NCBI GenBank assembly: GCA_002354805.1
Contig: DEMH01000009.1
Coordinates: forward strand, 558,001-622,000
From: Gammaproteobacteria bacterium UBA2675
GTDB taxonomy: Bacteria; Pseudomonadota; Gammaproteobacteria; Pseudomonadales; Pseudohongiellaceae
Direction of reading: 5' to 3'
Length of the DNA: 64,000 nt
In this document: in pieces, positions 17,925-27,008 of the stretch
Numbering within the stretch: position 1 is the first letter of the stretch
Layout: the number at the start of each line of letters is the position of its first letter
The notes under the pieces: model-generated
Database searches by the model: none
Seen by the model: only the letters and a program-made list of their open reading frames with translations
What the model was told of the DNA's origin: nothing
Translations under genes and position numbers: made by a program

Positions 17925-18950
17925 TCAAGTGCTTTGCAGCAGCCGGGCCACCTTTTTGGCGAAATAGGTCAGGATGGCATCGGCGCCGGCGCGCTTGATG
18001 GAGATCAGCGATTCCACGGCCACGGCGTCTTCGTCCAGCCAGCCATTCGCGGCCGCCGCCATGTGCATGGCATACTCGCCGCTCACCTGATATACCATGG
18101 TCGGGGCCCCGAATTCATCTTTGACTCGCCGCACGATATCCAGATACGGCATGCCGGGTTTGACCATGACCATGTCCGCGCCCTCGGCCAGATCGAGGCC
18201 TGCCTCGTGCAGGGCTTCGTCACTGTTGGCAATGTCCATCTGATAGGTGTATTTGTTGCCTGAGCCCAGATTGCCGCTGGAGCCCACGGCGTCGCGGAAC
18301 GGGCCATAGTAGCTGGACGCGTACTTGGCAGAGTAGGCGAGTATGCGGGTGTAGATGTGCCCCTCGGCCTCCAGCGCCTGCCGGATTGCGCCAATACGCC
18401 CATCCATCATGTCGGACGGTGCCACAATATCGGCGCCGGCGTCTGCGTGTGACAGTGCCTGTTTGACCAGGGCCACCACGGTCTCATCGTTGAGTACATA
18501 ACCACTGTCGTCGATGATCCCGTCCTGACCATGTGTCGTATACGGGTCCAGTGCAACATCGGTGATGATGCCCAGTTGCGGGTAGCTGGATTTCAGGGCA
18601 CGGACTGCACGCTGCACCAGCCCATCCGGATTCCATGCCTCATGCCCGTCAAGGCTTTTGGTGTCCTGGTTGGGTGACGGAAACAGAGCAATCGCGGGAA
18701 TGCCCAGCTCTACCAGCTCCGCAGCCTCTTTCAGCAGCTCGTCGACGCTGAGACGGAAAATATCGGGCATTGACGCGATTGGCTGTCGTTGTTGGCTTCC
18801 CTCGACGATGAAGATCGGGAAGATCAGGTCGTCAGTCGACAGTCGCGTTTCGCGCATCAACCGGCGGCTGAAGTCGTCCCGTCGCATTCGACGCATCCGG
18901 GTGGACGGAAACAGGCGCCCATTGGGCCGTGGTGAGGTATGATCAGACAC
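17925..18950 (-). CDS. hemB: Delta-aminolevulinic acid dehydratase (porphobilinogen synthase), Mg-type
   Basis: HemB joins two 5-aminolevulinate molecules into porphobilinogen. Seen: TRMRRMRRDDFSRRL near the start, the Schiff-base Lys regions YSAKYASSYYGPFRDA and MVKPGMPYLDI. The zinc-binding Cys-rich loop of E. coli-type HemB is replaced by DVALDPYTTHGQDG, the Asp-containing form of the Mg-dependent Pseudomonas-type enzymes. I place the start at GTG 18948-18950 (VSDHTSPRPNG, 341 residues) because the promoter lies at 18987-19014; another GTG three codons upstream is possible. In Pseudomonas ppk and ppx lie between hemB and trxA; here they are absent. Confidence 0.95.
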   Translation of the reverse strand: MSDHTSPRPNGRLFPSTRMRRMRRDDFSRRLMRETRLSTDDLIFPIFIVEGSQQRQPIASMPDIFRLSVDELLKEAAELVELGIPAIALFPSPNQDTKSLDGHEAWNPDGLVQRAVRALKSSYPQLGIITDVALDPYTTHGQDGIIDDSGYVLNDETVVALVKQALSHADAGADIVAPSDMMDGRIGAIRQALEAEGHIYTRILAYSAKYASSYYGPFRDAVGSSGNLGSGNKYTYQMDIANSDEALHEAGLDLAEGADMVMVKPGMPYLDIVRRVKDEFGAPTMVYQVSGEYAMHMAAAANGWLDEDAVAVESLISIKRAGADAILTYFAKKVARLLQST

Positions 18951-18986
18951 TTTGTTCACTCTGGGTGGTGATGGAAAAGAGCAAAA

Positions 18987-19014
18987 ACTATAGCACAGCA
19001 CCCAAATCATTCAA
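18987..19014 (-). promoter_or_regulatory. hemB promoter
   Basis: On the minus strand TTGAAT (19009-19014) and TATAGT (18987-18992) are spaced by 16 bp, with TGC just before the -10, making an extended -10. It lies about 37 bp upstream of the chosen hemB start. Confidence 0.55.
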
Positions 19015-19058
19015 AAGTCGGCAGGTCCGGCAGCTGTATAACCAAAACCGAGGTATGT

Positions 19059-21197
19059 ATGTCAAAACTGAGACTGGCCATTGTCCTGTTGGTCGGGGTC
19101 GCTTTCGCCGCCTATTTTTCGCTCGATCTGGGTCAGTATCTCACGCTCGGCTTTGTGCAGTCGCAACTTGATGTGCTGCGCGACTACAGTCAGCAGGAGC
19201 CGCTGCTAAGCTCACTGATCTATTTTGGTGTTTATGTGTTGATGGCAGCGCTGTCCATTCCTGGCGCTGCCGTCATGACCTTGCTGGGCGGAGCTATTTT
19301 CGGTCTGGTCTGGGGGCTGGTGCTGGTATCGTTTGCCAGCACGCTGGGCGCGACCCTGGCTTTTCTGGCATCGCGCCTGTTGCTGCGTGACTGGGTGCAG
19401 GCACGATTTGGCAATTCGCTGAAAACCATAAACGCCGGCATCGAGCGCGATGGTGCCTTCTATCTGTTTACGCTGCGCATGATTCCAGTGTTTCCTTTTT
19501 TCCTGATCAATCTGGTGATGGGTCTGACGCCGCTGAAGACTTTCACGTTTTTCTGGATCAGTCAGACCGGCATGCTGCTCGGCACGGCGGTGTATGTTAA
19601 TGCCGGTGTGGAACTCGGGCAGCTTGATTCGCTGTCGGGCCTGCTGAGTGGATCGCTGATTGTTTCGTTTGCACTACTGGCAATGCTGCCCTGGGTTGGG
19701 CGTGCAGTGATCAACATCATCCGGCGCCGGCGCTGGTATAAGGCTTACAAAAAGCCAGCTCACTTTGATACCAATGTAGTAATTCTGGGTGCCGGTTCGG
19801 GCGGACTGGTCGCCGCCATTATCGCGGCTGGTGCCAAAGCCAAAGTAACGCTGATCGAAAAACACAAAATGGGCGGCGATTGCCTGAACACTGGCTGTGT
19901 GCCGAGTAAAACGCTGATAGCCAGCGCCAAGGTTGCCGAAACCATTCGCAAGGCCGGGGACTTTGGCATCAAGGGTGCCAGTGGCGAAGTCGATTTTGCA
20001 GCTGTGATGGAACGCGTGCGCGGCGTGATCAAGACCATCGAACCACATGACTCAATTGAACGTTTTACCAGTCTGGGCGTCGACTGTGTCACGGGACATG
20101 CCACAATCAGGTCGCCCTGGGAGGTTGAGGTCGACGGGAGGGTGATCACCACCCGCAGTATTGTGGTCGCCACGGGAGCGCGCCCGCGCGTGCCAGATAT
20201 CCCCGGACTATCGGATGTGGATTATGTCACCTCAGATACCATGTGGGACTTGTCTGAACTGCCGAAGCGACTGCTGGTGCTGGGCGGTGGCCCCATTGGC
20301 TGCGAGATGGCACAGAGCTTCTCAAGGCTGGGGTCGGAAGTGACAGTCGTGGACCAGGCCGGGCAGCTGATGTCGCGCGAGGATGAAGATGTTGCACAAT
20401 TGATCGCAAAGCAGTTTGACGATGCCGGCATCCGTCTGCTTCTTTCGCACCAGGCACATGAATTCGGCAGTGATGACGACGGGCAGTATGTCATTACTGA
20501 AACCAGTGACGGTGAGCATTGCAAAACCTATTTTGACAAGCTGCTGCTTGCACTTGGGCGCAAGCCGAATGTCGAGGGTTTCGGGCTTGAAAAGCTTGGA
20601 ATCGAAATTAACCAGAGCGGTGCTATCGCCGTGGACGACACACTCCGCACCTCCTGTCCCAATATTTTTGCCTGTGGCGATGTTGCAGGCCCGTACCAGT
20701 TCACCCACATGGCTTCATTCCAGGCCTGGTACGCAGTGCTGAACGCGCTGGTTGGCGGATTCAAAACATTCCGTGCCAGTTATCGTGTTGTGCCACATGC
20801 TACTTTCACCGATCCGGAGGTCGCTCGAGTAGGGATGAATGAGAGGGATGCGAAAGAGCAGGGTGTTGAGTATGAAGTAACCCGGTACTCCCTTGATCAT
20901 CTGGACAGGGCTCTGGCCGAGGGGCAGAACCTTGGCTTCGTCAAGGTGCTCACGGTACCCGGCAAGGACCGGATTCTGGGCGCCACGATAATTGGGCCGC
21001 AGGCCGGCGAGCTGATCGGCAGCTTTGTTTTTGCCATGACACACAACATGGGGCTGAAAACGATTGGTGCTACCACGCACATCTACCCCACGCTGCTGGA
21101 AGCCAATCGCTTCGCTGCCAATGCATGGCGCAGTGCGCGAGTGCCACAAAACCTGTTGCCGATCGCGGAAAAGTTTTTTGCCTGGCAGCGCCGATAA
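19059..21197 (+). CDS. TVP38/TMEM64 membrane domain fused to a mercuric-reductase-like flavoprotein
   Basis: A 712-residue fusion. Residues ~1-225 are a VTT/TVP38-TMEM64 (SNARE-associated, DedA-like) membrane domain with five or six hydrophobic segments and the conserved ALSIPGAAVMTLLGGAIFG and FYLFTLRMIPVFPFFLINL motifs. Residues ~240-710 are an FAD/NAD(P) disulfide oxidoreductase: GAGSGG, redox pair C275/C280 in GGDCLNTGCVPSK, the NAD fold GGGPIGCEMAQ, FACGDVAG, and the dimer-interface THIYPTLLE. It lacks the metal-binding N-terminus and C-terminal Cys pair of true MerA, so mercury reduction is not supported. This pairing occurs in other proteobacteria as far as I recall; substrate unknown. 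Divergent from hemB. Confidence 0.85.
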   Translation: MSKLRLAIVLLVGVAFAAYFSLDLGQYLTLGFVQSQLDVLRDYSQQEPLLSSLIYFGVYVLMAALSIPGAAVMTLLGGAIFGLVWGLVLVSFASTLGATLAFLASRLLLRDWVQARFGNSLKTINAGIERDGAFYLFTLRMIPVFPFFLINLVMGLTPLKTFTFFWISQTGMLLGTAVYVNAGVELGQLDSLSGLLSGSLIVSFALLAMLPWVGRAVINIIRRRRWYKAYKKPAHFDTNVVILGAGSGGLVAAIIAAGAKAKVTLIEKHKMGGDCLNTGCVPSKTLIASAKVAETIRKAGDFGIKGASGEVDFAAVMERVRGVIKTIEPHDSIERFTSLGVDCVTGHATIRSPWEVEVDGRVITTRSIVVATGARPRVPDIPGLSDVDYVTSDTMWDLSELPKRLLVLGGGPIGCEMAQSFSRLGSEVTVVDQAGQLMSREDEDVAQLIAKQFDDAGIRLLLSHQAHEFGSDDDGQYVITETSDGEHCKTYFDKLLLALGRKPNVEGFGLEKLGIEINQSGAIAVDDTLRTSCPNIFACGDVAGPYQFTHMASFQAWYAVLNALVGGFKTFRASYRVVPHATFTDPEVARVGMNERDAKEQGVEYEVTRYSLDHLDRALAEGQNLGFVKVLTVPGKDRILGATIIGPQAGELIGSFVFAMTHNMGLKTIGATTHIYPTLLEANRFAANAWRSARVPQNLLPIAEKFFAWQRR

Positions 21198-21235
21198 TCT
21201 GTGGCAAGCAGCCCTTGGCCTGAGCCGGAGAAAAC

Positions 21236-21703
21236 TCAGCGCTGCAGGACGTATGAGGTGAAGTACAGCTCCAGAATCTGGTCGGCAACAGACGGCGTCT
21301 CAAGCATCTGCAGCGCATGCCTGATCTCGACCAGTGCCTGCTGGCGCAGTGCCTCCTTGCCCTGAGTCGACTGCAGGGTTTCTTCCAGCTGGCCGGAGAA
21401 CAGTACCACCAGACGGTTGCGGATATACGGCAGGTGTCGTTCCAGGTAGGGCTGGGCTGTCAGACGGGCCAGCACAGAGATGTCGGCCTTGAGGTATTTA
21501 AGACGTCCGGAGCCGTCGTAGTTGGTCACAAAGCTTGGGCCAAGCGTGAAGTACTGCATCGCCAGTTGAGCTGCCTCGGGGTCGTCCGGCGACACCCCGG
21601 CCGGCAGAATGAACTCTGGCTCTGCCTGCGGGGCAGCAGCAGCGTGTACGGATTGATTAAACAGGCTGAGACAGGCAATCAGTGCCAACGCGGCATACTT
21701 CAT
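21236..21703 (-). CDS. FliL-like periplasmic protein
   Basis: A 155-residue protein with a signal peptide (MKYAALALIACLSLF... cleaved around HAA). The mature part follows the FliL domain pattern: YFTLGPSFVTNYDGSGRLKYLKADISVL, HLPYIRNRLVVLFSGQ, GKEALRQQALVEIRHAL and the terminal ILELYFTSYVLQR. FliL supports the flagellar stator, but this version has a cleavable signal instead of a membrane anchor and no flagellar gene is nearby, so it is a stand-alone FliL relative of unknown role. It faces the MscS-family gene across a 110-bp divergent spacer. Confidence 0.75.
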   Translation of the reverse strand: MKYAALALIACLSLFNQSVHAAAAPQAEPEFILPAGVSPDDPEAAQLAMQYFTLGPSFVTNYDGSGRLKYLKADISVLARLTAQPYLERHLPYIRNRLVVLFSGQLEETLQSTQGKEALRQQALVEIRHALQMLETPSVADQILELYFTSYVLQR

Positions 21704-21813
21704 TAGCTACAACTCCAGGTCTATTTGTAAGCCTTATCGGCATCTACTGGCGATACTGTAGCAAGGTTTGTTAGGATTGCGCGCGATCCTACTGCAAATA
21801 GCAGAGTTACGAT

Positions 21814-23118
21814 GTGACTGAAGATTTCCTTTTGAGGCTGCCCCTCCCGCCGCTGGTCAACGACTGGCTGGTCAGCTATCCCTGGCTGTCAACGCTGGCC
21901 ATTGCGCTGCTCGTCCTGCTGGCCGCCTGGTTATCGGACCTGTTTACCAGGCAGATTCTGGTTAACTGGCTGATGCGGCGTCTGCAGGCTCCCGCGGAGC
22001 GTTCGGCTGACTATCGAAAGTTCAAGTTCATCCCGCGACTGGCGCATGTCGTGCCCGCACTGGTTATCACCTTTGGTGTTGCGCTGGTGCCTGGTCTGCC
22101 AGAGGGCGTCATCGTGCTGGTGCGCAATGTCGCCAACGCATTCATTGTGCTGACGCTGGCGCTGGCGTTATCTGGTGTGCTTGACATGATCAATCATGTC
22201 TACAGTCAGCGCCCGGATGCACTGGATCGCCCCATCAAGGGATATCTGCAGGTAGCCAATATCGCAATTTTTGCGGTTGCGGTCCTGTTGATGATCGCGA
22301 CACTCCTGGATCGCTCGCCGCTGATACTGCTCTCAGGCCTGGGTGCGCTGGCGGCCGTGCTGATGCTCGTTTTTCAGGACACCATCCTCTCTTTAGTAGC
22401 CAGTGTGCAGATTACGTCCAATGACATGATCCGCGTGGGTGACTGGATAGAAATGCCCCAGCTCAATGCAGATGGAGATGTTATTGATATTGCATTGCAT
22501 ACCGTCAAGGTGCAGAACTGGGATAAAACGATCACGACCATTCCCACCAAGCGATTTATCAGTGACTCTTTCAAGAACTGGCGCGGTATGGAGGAGTCGG
22601 GTGGGCGTCGCATCAAGCGGTCGCTGTTTCTGGATCAGACCAGCGTCACCTTTCTCGACAGTGAGCAAAAAAGTCATTTGAGCCGGTTTACCCTGTTGCG
22701 GGATTATCTGGCGACCCGCCAAAGGGAAATCGACGAGTGGAATGCGGCTCTCAAGGAGCATGGCGAGGTGCCCGCCAACACCCGGCGAGTGACCAACCTG
22801 GGTACTTTCAGGATATATGTGGCGAATTACCTTAAAAGCCACCCGCGTCTGCGCCAGGATATGACGCAGATAGTGCGCCATCTGTCGCCGGGTGCTGAAG
22901 GCCTGCCACTGGAGGTTTACTGCTTTACCAATACAACGCAGTGGGTAGAGTATGAGGGCATACAGTCGGATATCTTTGACCATCTGCTGTCAATCCTGCC
23001 AGAATTCGGTCTGCGCGTTTTTCAGGCACCCAGTGGCGTCGACATGCGGGCGATGACGGAAAACTTTTTTGATCGCAGACAATCGCGATCGCCAACTGAT
23101 ACAGGAAACGGATCATGA
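21814..23118 (+). CDS. MscS-family mechanosensitive channel (YbdG-like)
   Basis: A 434-residue inner-membrane channel. Several N-terminal membrane segments are followed by the MscS core: a pore-lining helix region (LLSGLGALAAVLMLVFQDTI), the beta domain (IRVGDWIEMPQLNADGDVID, VKVQNWDKTITTIPTKRFI) and a C-terminal alpha/beta region with FRIYVANYLKSHP and EVYCFT. The loop and C-terminal layout match YbdG-type mini-conductance channels better than short MscS. The start is GTG at 21814. It releases solutes on hypo-osmotic stress by family knowledge. Its stop overlaps the dsbB start (ATGA). Confidence 0.88.
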   Translation: MTEDFLLRLPLPPLVNDWLVSYPWLSTLAIALLVLLAAWLSDLFTRQILVNWLMRRLQAPAERSADYRKFKFIPRLAHVVPALVITFGVALVPGLPEGVIVLVRNVANAFIVLTLALALSGVLDMINHVYSQRPDALDRPIKGYLQVANIAIFAVAVLLMIATLLDRSPLILLSGLGALAAVLMLVFQDTILSLVASVQITSNDMIRVGDWIEMPQLNADGDVIDIALHTVKVQNWDKTITTIPTKRFISDSFKNWRGMEESGGRRIKRSLFLDQTSVTFLDSEQKSHLSRFTLLRDYLATRQREIDEWNAALKEHGEVPANTRRVTNLGTFRIYVANYLKSHPRLRQDMTQIVRHLSPGAEGLPLEVYCFTNTTQWVEYEGIQSDIFDHLLSILPEFGLRVFQAPSGVDMRAMTENFFDRRQSRSPTDTGNGS

Positions 23119-23624
23119 TTGACCGACTGCTGGCGCTGATGCCCAATTCCAGACTGCTTAATCTGCTGATATTCATTGCCACCGTGCTCATCATTGGCGG
23201 GGCTTTGTACATGGAGCACGTCATGTTGCTGGAGCCATGTGGTCTTTGTATTACACAGCGAGTCTTTGTTGTGGCGGCCGGCCTGGTGTGTCTTGCAGCA
23301 GCGATTCACAATCCTGGTGTGCGAGGTCGACGCAATTATGCGCTGGGGGCGGCAGCCATGTGTGTGGCGGGAAGCTATTTTGCCATTCGGCAGATCTGGC
23401 TGACCTATCTGCCCGAAGATCAGGTGCCGGCCTGCGGACCAGGGTTCAGTTACATGGTGGAGAACTTCCCCCTGATGGATACGCTGAGTTTCCTGCTGCA
23501 GGGTGATGGTAACTGTGCTGAAGTGCACTGGCGTTTTCTGGGAATCCTTTCCATTCCCGAGCTGGCGCTGATCGGGTTTATCGCGCTGTTTTCCCTGTGC
23601 CTGTTCCAGGCCTTCCGACGCTAG
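23115..23624 (+). CDS. dsbB: Disulfide bond formation protein B
   Basis: A 169-residue, four-helix inner-membrane protein that reoxidises DsbA and passes electrons to quinone. Both periplasmic Cys pairs are present: C42/C45 in EPCGLCITQR and C107/C134, the latter in ACGPGFSYM and GDGNCAEVHW. Translationally coupled to the preceding channel by a 4-bp overlap. Convergent with gshA. Confidence 0.95.
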   Translation: MIDRLLALMPNSRLLNLLIFIATVLIIGGALYMEHVMLLEPCGLCITQRVFVVAAGLVCLAAAIHNPGVRGRRNYALGAAAMCVAGSYFAIRQIWLTYLPEDQVPACGPGFSYMVENFPLMDTLSFLLQGDGNCAEVHWRFLGILSIPELALIGFIALFSLCLFQAFRR

Positions 23625-23637
23625 ATCAGTGTCATCA

Positions 23638-23670
23638 ATCTGAGCCAGCCCTCAGCGCGCTGGCTCAGAT
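23638..23670. terminator. Perfect hairpin between dsbB and gshA
   Basis: Two perfect 12-bp arms (ATCTGAGCCAGC and its inverse) flank a 9-nt loop between convergent genes; the right arm includes the gshA stop codon. No U-tract follows, but position suggests a shared terminator. Confidence 0.55.
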
Positions 23671-25242
23671 GTGATAGTCATTCCAGCGGGTCAGAAACTC
23701 ATCGAAGCTGCTGTCTTCCGCGGCCTCGCCAGCTGTGTGTTCGTCCACTGAGTGTTGACTGGCCGCTTTGAATTCGGCCAGCCTTTCTGCGTCAATCGCA
23801 CTTTCCTCGAAAAACTTTTGTGTGTTTTCCGAAGCCTGCATGCCAAATTTGCAGAACGGCATCTGTTGCGCTTTCATTATGGCGAGGATTTTGGCTGACG
23901 GCGTATTCTCAGGCTCGTCCACTTTGGCCTGCTGTTGGCTCAGGGCTGAATTGTAAGCGGTAGTGTCATGCGCTGAGTCAAGCAGGTTGGCGCTATGCCG
24001 GATATCACTCAGCAGCTGTGTCGCCCATTGTTGCAGTGAAATTGCTTCGCCCTCGCGGGTCAGCTTCAACCCGGGCTCTCGCCCCTGATTCACCGTCAGT
24101 GACAGATTCTTCTCGATCTCCCGGTTCTCGGCCTGATGGCACTCGGGGCTTTCCGCGAGCAGGCAATACAGCAGGAATGCATCAAGGAAATGGATCTGCT
24201 CGGCATCAATGCCAAGTGGCAGGAAGGGGTTGAGATCAAGAGCACGAACTTCGATGTACTGGATACCGCCTGCCTTGAGCAGTTGCAGGGGGCGCTGGCC
24301 ACCTTCGCCAACCCGCTTCGGACGAATGGTCGCATAGAACTCATTCTCGAGCTGCAGCAGATTAGTGTTCATCTGCAGTCGCTTGCCGCTGGCATCGGTC
24401 GCACCGATCTGCTCGTAGGGCGGGTAGGGCGTAATCAGGGCGCTGTACAGGCTGTCGATATAGTTGTTCAGGTCGTTGTAACAGACGAATATCGAACGCT
24501 GCGCATCACTTTTGTAACCCAGGTCGCCCATCCGCAGGCAGGTGGCATGGGGTTTGTAAAGAGTCCACTCATCGAGTTCCTGTAAATCATGCGGGCGATC
24601 TTTGGTAAAGCACTTGCACACTGCCGGAGAGGCGCCGAACAGGTAAACCAGCAACCAGGAGTAACGGTGAAAGTTGCGGATCAGATGCAGGTAGTTCCGG
24701 GTGCGGAATGTCTGCAGGTCTTCTGAGCTGCCCTGCATTTCCCGGTACTGTTCCCAAAAATTGTCTGGCATCGAAAAATTGTAGTGGATACCGGCGATGG
24801 TCTGCATCAGTCGCCCGTAGCGGTGACCCAGGCCCTCACGATAGAGAGTCTTGAGCTGCCCCATGTTGGAGCTGCCATAACGGGCAAGCGGGATCTGCTC
24901 GTCGCTTTCGATAAGGCAGGGCATGCTGGATACCCAAAGCCGTTCACCATCAGGCAGACTGGAGTACACGTATTTGTGCAGATCGCCCAGAAACGACAGG
25001 GTCTCAGTGATGGAATCCGAGACGGGTGTAATCAACTCCAGCAGCGCTTCTGAATAGTCCGTGGTGATGTACGGGTGCGTGAATGCCGAGCCCAGCGCGC
25101 GCGGGTGTTCCGTCTGGGCCAGGCGACCGTCGGGTGTCACGCGCAGGCTTTCTTTTTCGATGCCGCGATGGATATTGGCCCAGGTGGACTTGAAGGCCGG
25201 CAACCTGAAACGATCTAGGGATTCCTGCAGTGTATCGGACAA
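23665..25242 (-). CDS. gshA: Glutamate-cysteine ligase
   Basis: A 525-residue cytoplasmic enzyme making gamma-glutamylcysteine, the first step of glutathione synthesis. The E. coli-type GshA pattern is clear: GIEKESLRV near residue 28, TTDYSEALLELITP, AGIHYNFSMPD, the RNYLHLIRNFHRYSW helix, YIEVRALDLNPFLP and the C-terminal PFCKFGMQASE. Length is close to the E. coli enzyme. It is a single gene with its own spacer from pckA. Confidence 0.96.
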   Translation of the reverse strand: MSDTLQESLDRFRLPAFKSTWANIHRGIEKESLRVTPDGRLAQTEHPRALGSAFTHPYITTDYSEALLELITPVSDSITETLSFLGDLHKYVYSSLPDGERLWVSSMPCLIESDEQIPLARYGSSNMGQLKTLYREGLGHRYGRLMQTIAGIHYNFSMPDNFWEQYREMQGSSEDLQTFRTRNYLHLIRNFHRYSWLLVYLFGASPAVCKCFTKDRPHDLQELDEWTLYKPHATCLRMGDLGYKSDAQRSIFVCYNDLNNYIDSLYSALITPYPPYEQIGATDASGKRLQMNTNLLQLENEFYATIRPKRVGEGGQRPLQLLKAGGIQYIEVRALDLNPFLPLGIDAEQIHFLDAFLLYCLLAESPECHQAENREIEKNLSLTVNQGREPGLKLTREGEAISLQQWATQLLSDIRHSANLLDSAHDTTAYNSALSQQQAKVDEPENTPSAKILAIMKAQQMPFCKFGMQASENTQKFFEESAIDAERLAEFKAASQHSVDEHTAGEAAEDSSFDEFLTRWNDYHI

Positions 25243-25258
25243 AATATCAGCCTCTTCT

Positions 25259-25288
25259 GCGCCAGTAATGCGCTGGCGCCGTATTATA
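25259..25288 (-). promoter_or_regulatory. gshA upstream region: -10 candidate and hairpin
   Basis: On the minus strand a perfect TATAAT (25283-25288) lies about 40 bp before gshA, without a good -35. Just downstream a 7-bp perfect stem (25259-25265 / 25273-25279, GCGCCAG / CTGGCGC) forms a hairpin in the early leader, which could also end pckA transcripts. Confidence 0.4.
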
Positions 25289-25310
25289 GATCACCTGGTG
25301 CCTGCTTTGG

Positions 25311-26885
25311 CTAGCTCGCCTGCGGGCCGGCTGACACAATGGCTTCCGAAACCTTGAACCGCTTGAAGTTATTGCGGAACTGTTCAATCAGGTCGGCCGC
25401 CTTGGCATCGTAACGAGACGGATCCGCCCAGGTGTCTTTCGGGTTCAGCAGGGCACTGTCGACACCGGGCACGGCCGTCGGAATGGTCAGGTTGATGCCA
25501 TCGAGGTGAGTGGTTTCTGCATTGCGCAGAGCACCCGTCTGAATGGCATGCAGAATCGCCCGTGTAACAGGTATTTTGAAGCGCTTGCCAACACCGTGAG
25601 GGCCACCGGTCCAGCCGGTATTAACCAGATACACCTGGCTGTTGAATTCGGCAATGCGCTTGATCAGCAGTTCAGCGTAGACACCCGCAGGGCGTGGGAA
25701 GAATGGCGCGCCAAAACAGGTTGAAAAGGTGGACTTGATGCCATCGCCTGCGCCCACTTCAGTAGAGCCGACCAGGGCCGTATAACCACTAAGGAAATGA
25801 TAGGCGGCGGCTTCCGGTGTCAGAATTGACACTGGCGGCAGCACACCTGTCAGATCGCAGGTTAAAAATACGATTGATTTGGGTTCGCCGGCTCGGTTTT
25901 CCGCGACGCGCTTGGGGATGTGGGTCAGCGGATAACAGGCGCGGGTATTTTGAGTCAGGCTGGTATCGGCGTAATCTGCCTGACGCGATTTCTCGTCGAT
26001 GACAACGTTCTCGATCACGGATCCAAACTTGATCGCATCCCAGATGACCGGCTCATTTTCCTGGCTCAGATCAATACACTTGGCGTAGCAACCACCTTCC
26101 AGATTAAACACCGTGCCTTTACCCCAGCCGTGCTCGTCATCACCAATCAGGTAGCGTGCAGGGTCTGCAGACAGGGTGGTTTTGCCGGTGCCAGACAGTC
26201 CAAAGAAGAGACAGACATCACCGTCTTCACCGACATTGGCAGAGCAGTGCATGGGCAGCACGTCTTTTTCTGGCAACAGGAAGTTCTGTACAGAGAACAT
26301 CGATTTTTTCATCTCGCCAGCGTAACGCATGCCTGCCAGCAGCACCTTGCGCTGTGCAAAATTGATGATTACTGCCCCGTCCGAGTTGGTGCCGTCGCGG
26401 CCAGGGTCACAGACAAACTCCGGTGCGCTGAGAATCTGCCAGACTGCCTTGTCTTTCGGGTTGTAGTTGTCCGGTGATTTGATGAACAGCGTGCTGCCAA
26501 ACAGGCAGTGCCAGGCATACTGCGCATTCACTTGCACGGGAATGTAGTGTTCTGGATCCGACCCGACGTGCAGATCTGCGATAAAAACGTCTTTATCCGC
26601 CATGTAGTCACTGACACGCTGCCACAGGGCGTCAAACTTTGCCGGATCAAAGGGCTGGTTGACGGCGCCCCAGTCGATCAGGCCTTCTGAGGCTGACTCT
26701 TTTACGATGAAGCGATCCTTGGGGCTACGGCCAGTACGCTGCCCTGTCGTGACCACCAGGGCGCCATTGTCGGCCAGCGTGCCTTCATTCCGCTGCAGAG
26801 CAATTTCGATCAGTCGGGCGGGAGCGAGGTTTTTATAGATCGTGCGTGTAGCGTCCTGCGTAATGTCCTGCGTAATGGTAGTCAT
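25311..26885 (-). CDS. pckA: Phosphoenolpyruvate carboxykinase (ATP)
   Basis: A 524-residue gluconeogenic enzyme converting oxaloacetate and ATP to phosphoenolpyruvate. Signatures: TGQRTGRSPKDRF, the P-loop GLSGTGKTTLSADP, LIGDDEHGWG, the ENVVIDE segment, and NTGWTGGPHGVGKRF. Length is typical. In E. coli and Pseudomonas hslO and hslR neighbour pckA; here hslR is present and hslO is missing from the gap 26886-27008. Confidence 0.97.
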   Translation of the reverse strand: MTTITQDITQDATRTIYKNLAPARLIEIALQRNEGTLADNGALVVTTGQRTGRSPKDRFIVKESASEGLIDWGAVNQPFDPAKFDALWQRVSDYMADKDVFIADLHVGSDPEHYIPVQVNAQYAWHCLFGSTLFIKSPDNYNPKDKAVWQILSAPEFVCDPGRDGTNSDGAVIINFAQRKVLLAGMRYAGEMKKSMFSVQNFLLPEKDVLPMHCSANVGEDGDVCLFFGLSGTGKTTLSADPARYLIGDDEHGWGKGTVFNLEGGCYAKCIDLSQENEPVIWDAIKFGSVIENVVIDEKSRQADYADTSLTQNTRACYPLTHIPKRVAENRAGEPKSIVFLTCDLTGVLPPVSILTPEAAAYHFLSGYTALVGSTEVGAGDGIKSTFSTCFGAPFFPRPAGVYAELLIKRIAEFNSQVYLVNTGWTGGPHGVGKRFKIPVTRAILHAIQTGALRNAETTHLDGINLTIPTAVPGVDSALLNPKDTWADPSRYDAKAADLIEQFRNNFKRFKVSEAIVSAGPQAS

Positions 26886-27008
26886 ACGTTACCTTCCTGG
26901 ACTGCTTGCATCGGGATGACGGATCGTCGGCATTATGCCAAAAAAGCTCAGGTGATCATACTGTGATTATCGTTGGTCGTTCACGCCGTATCGCGTCAGC
27001 GTAATGAC

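Noticed and set aside
19059..21197. Calling the fused flavoprotein a mercuric reductase.
   Set aside because: No N-terminal metal-binding domain, no C-terminal Cys pair and no mer genes nearby.
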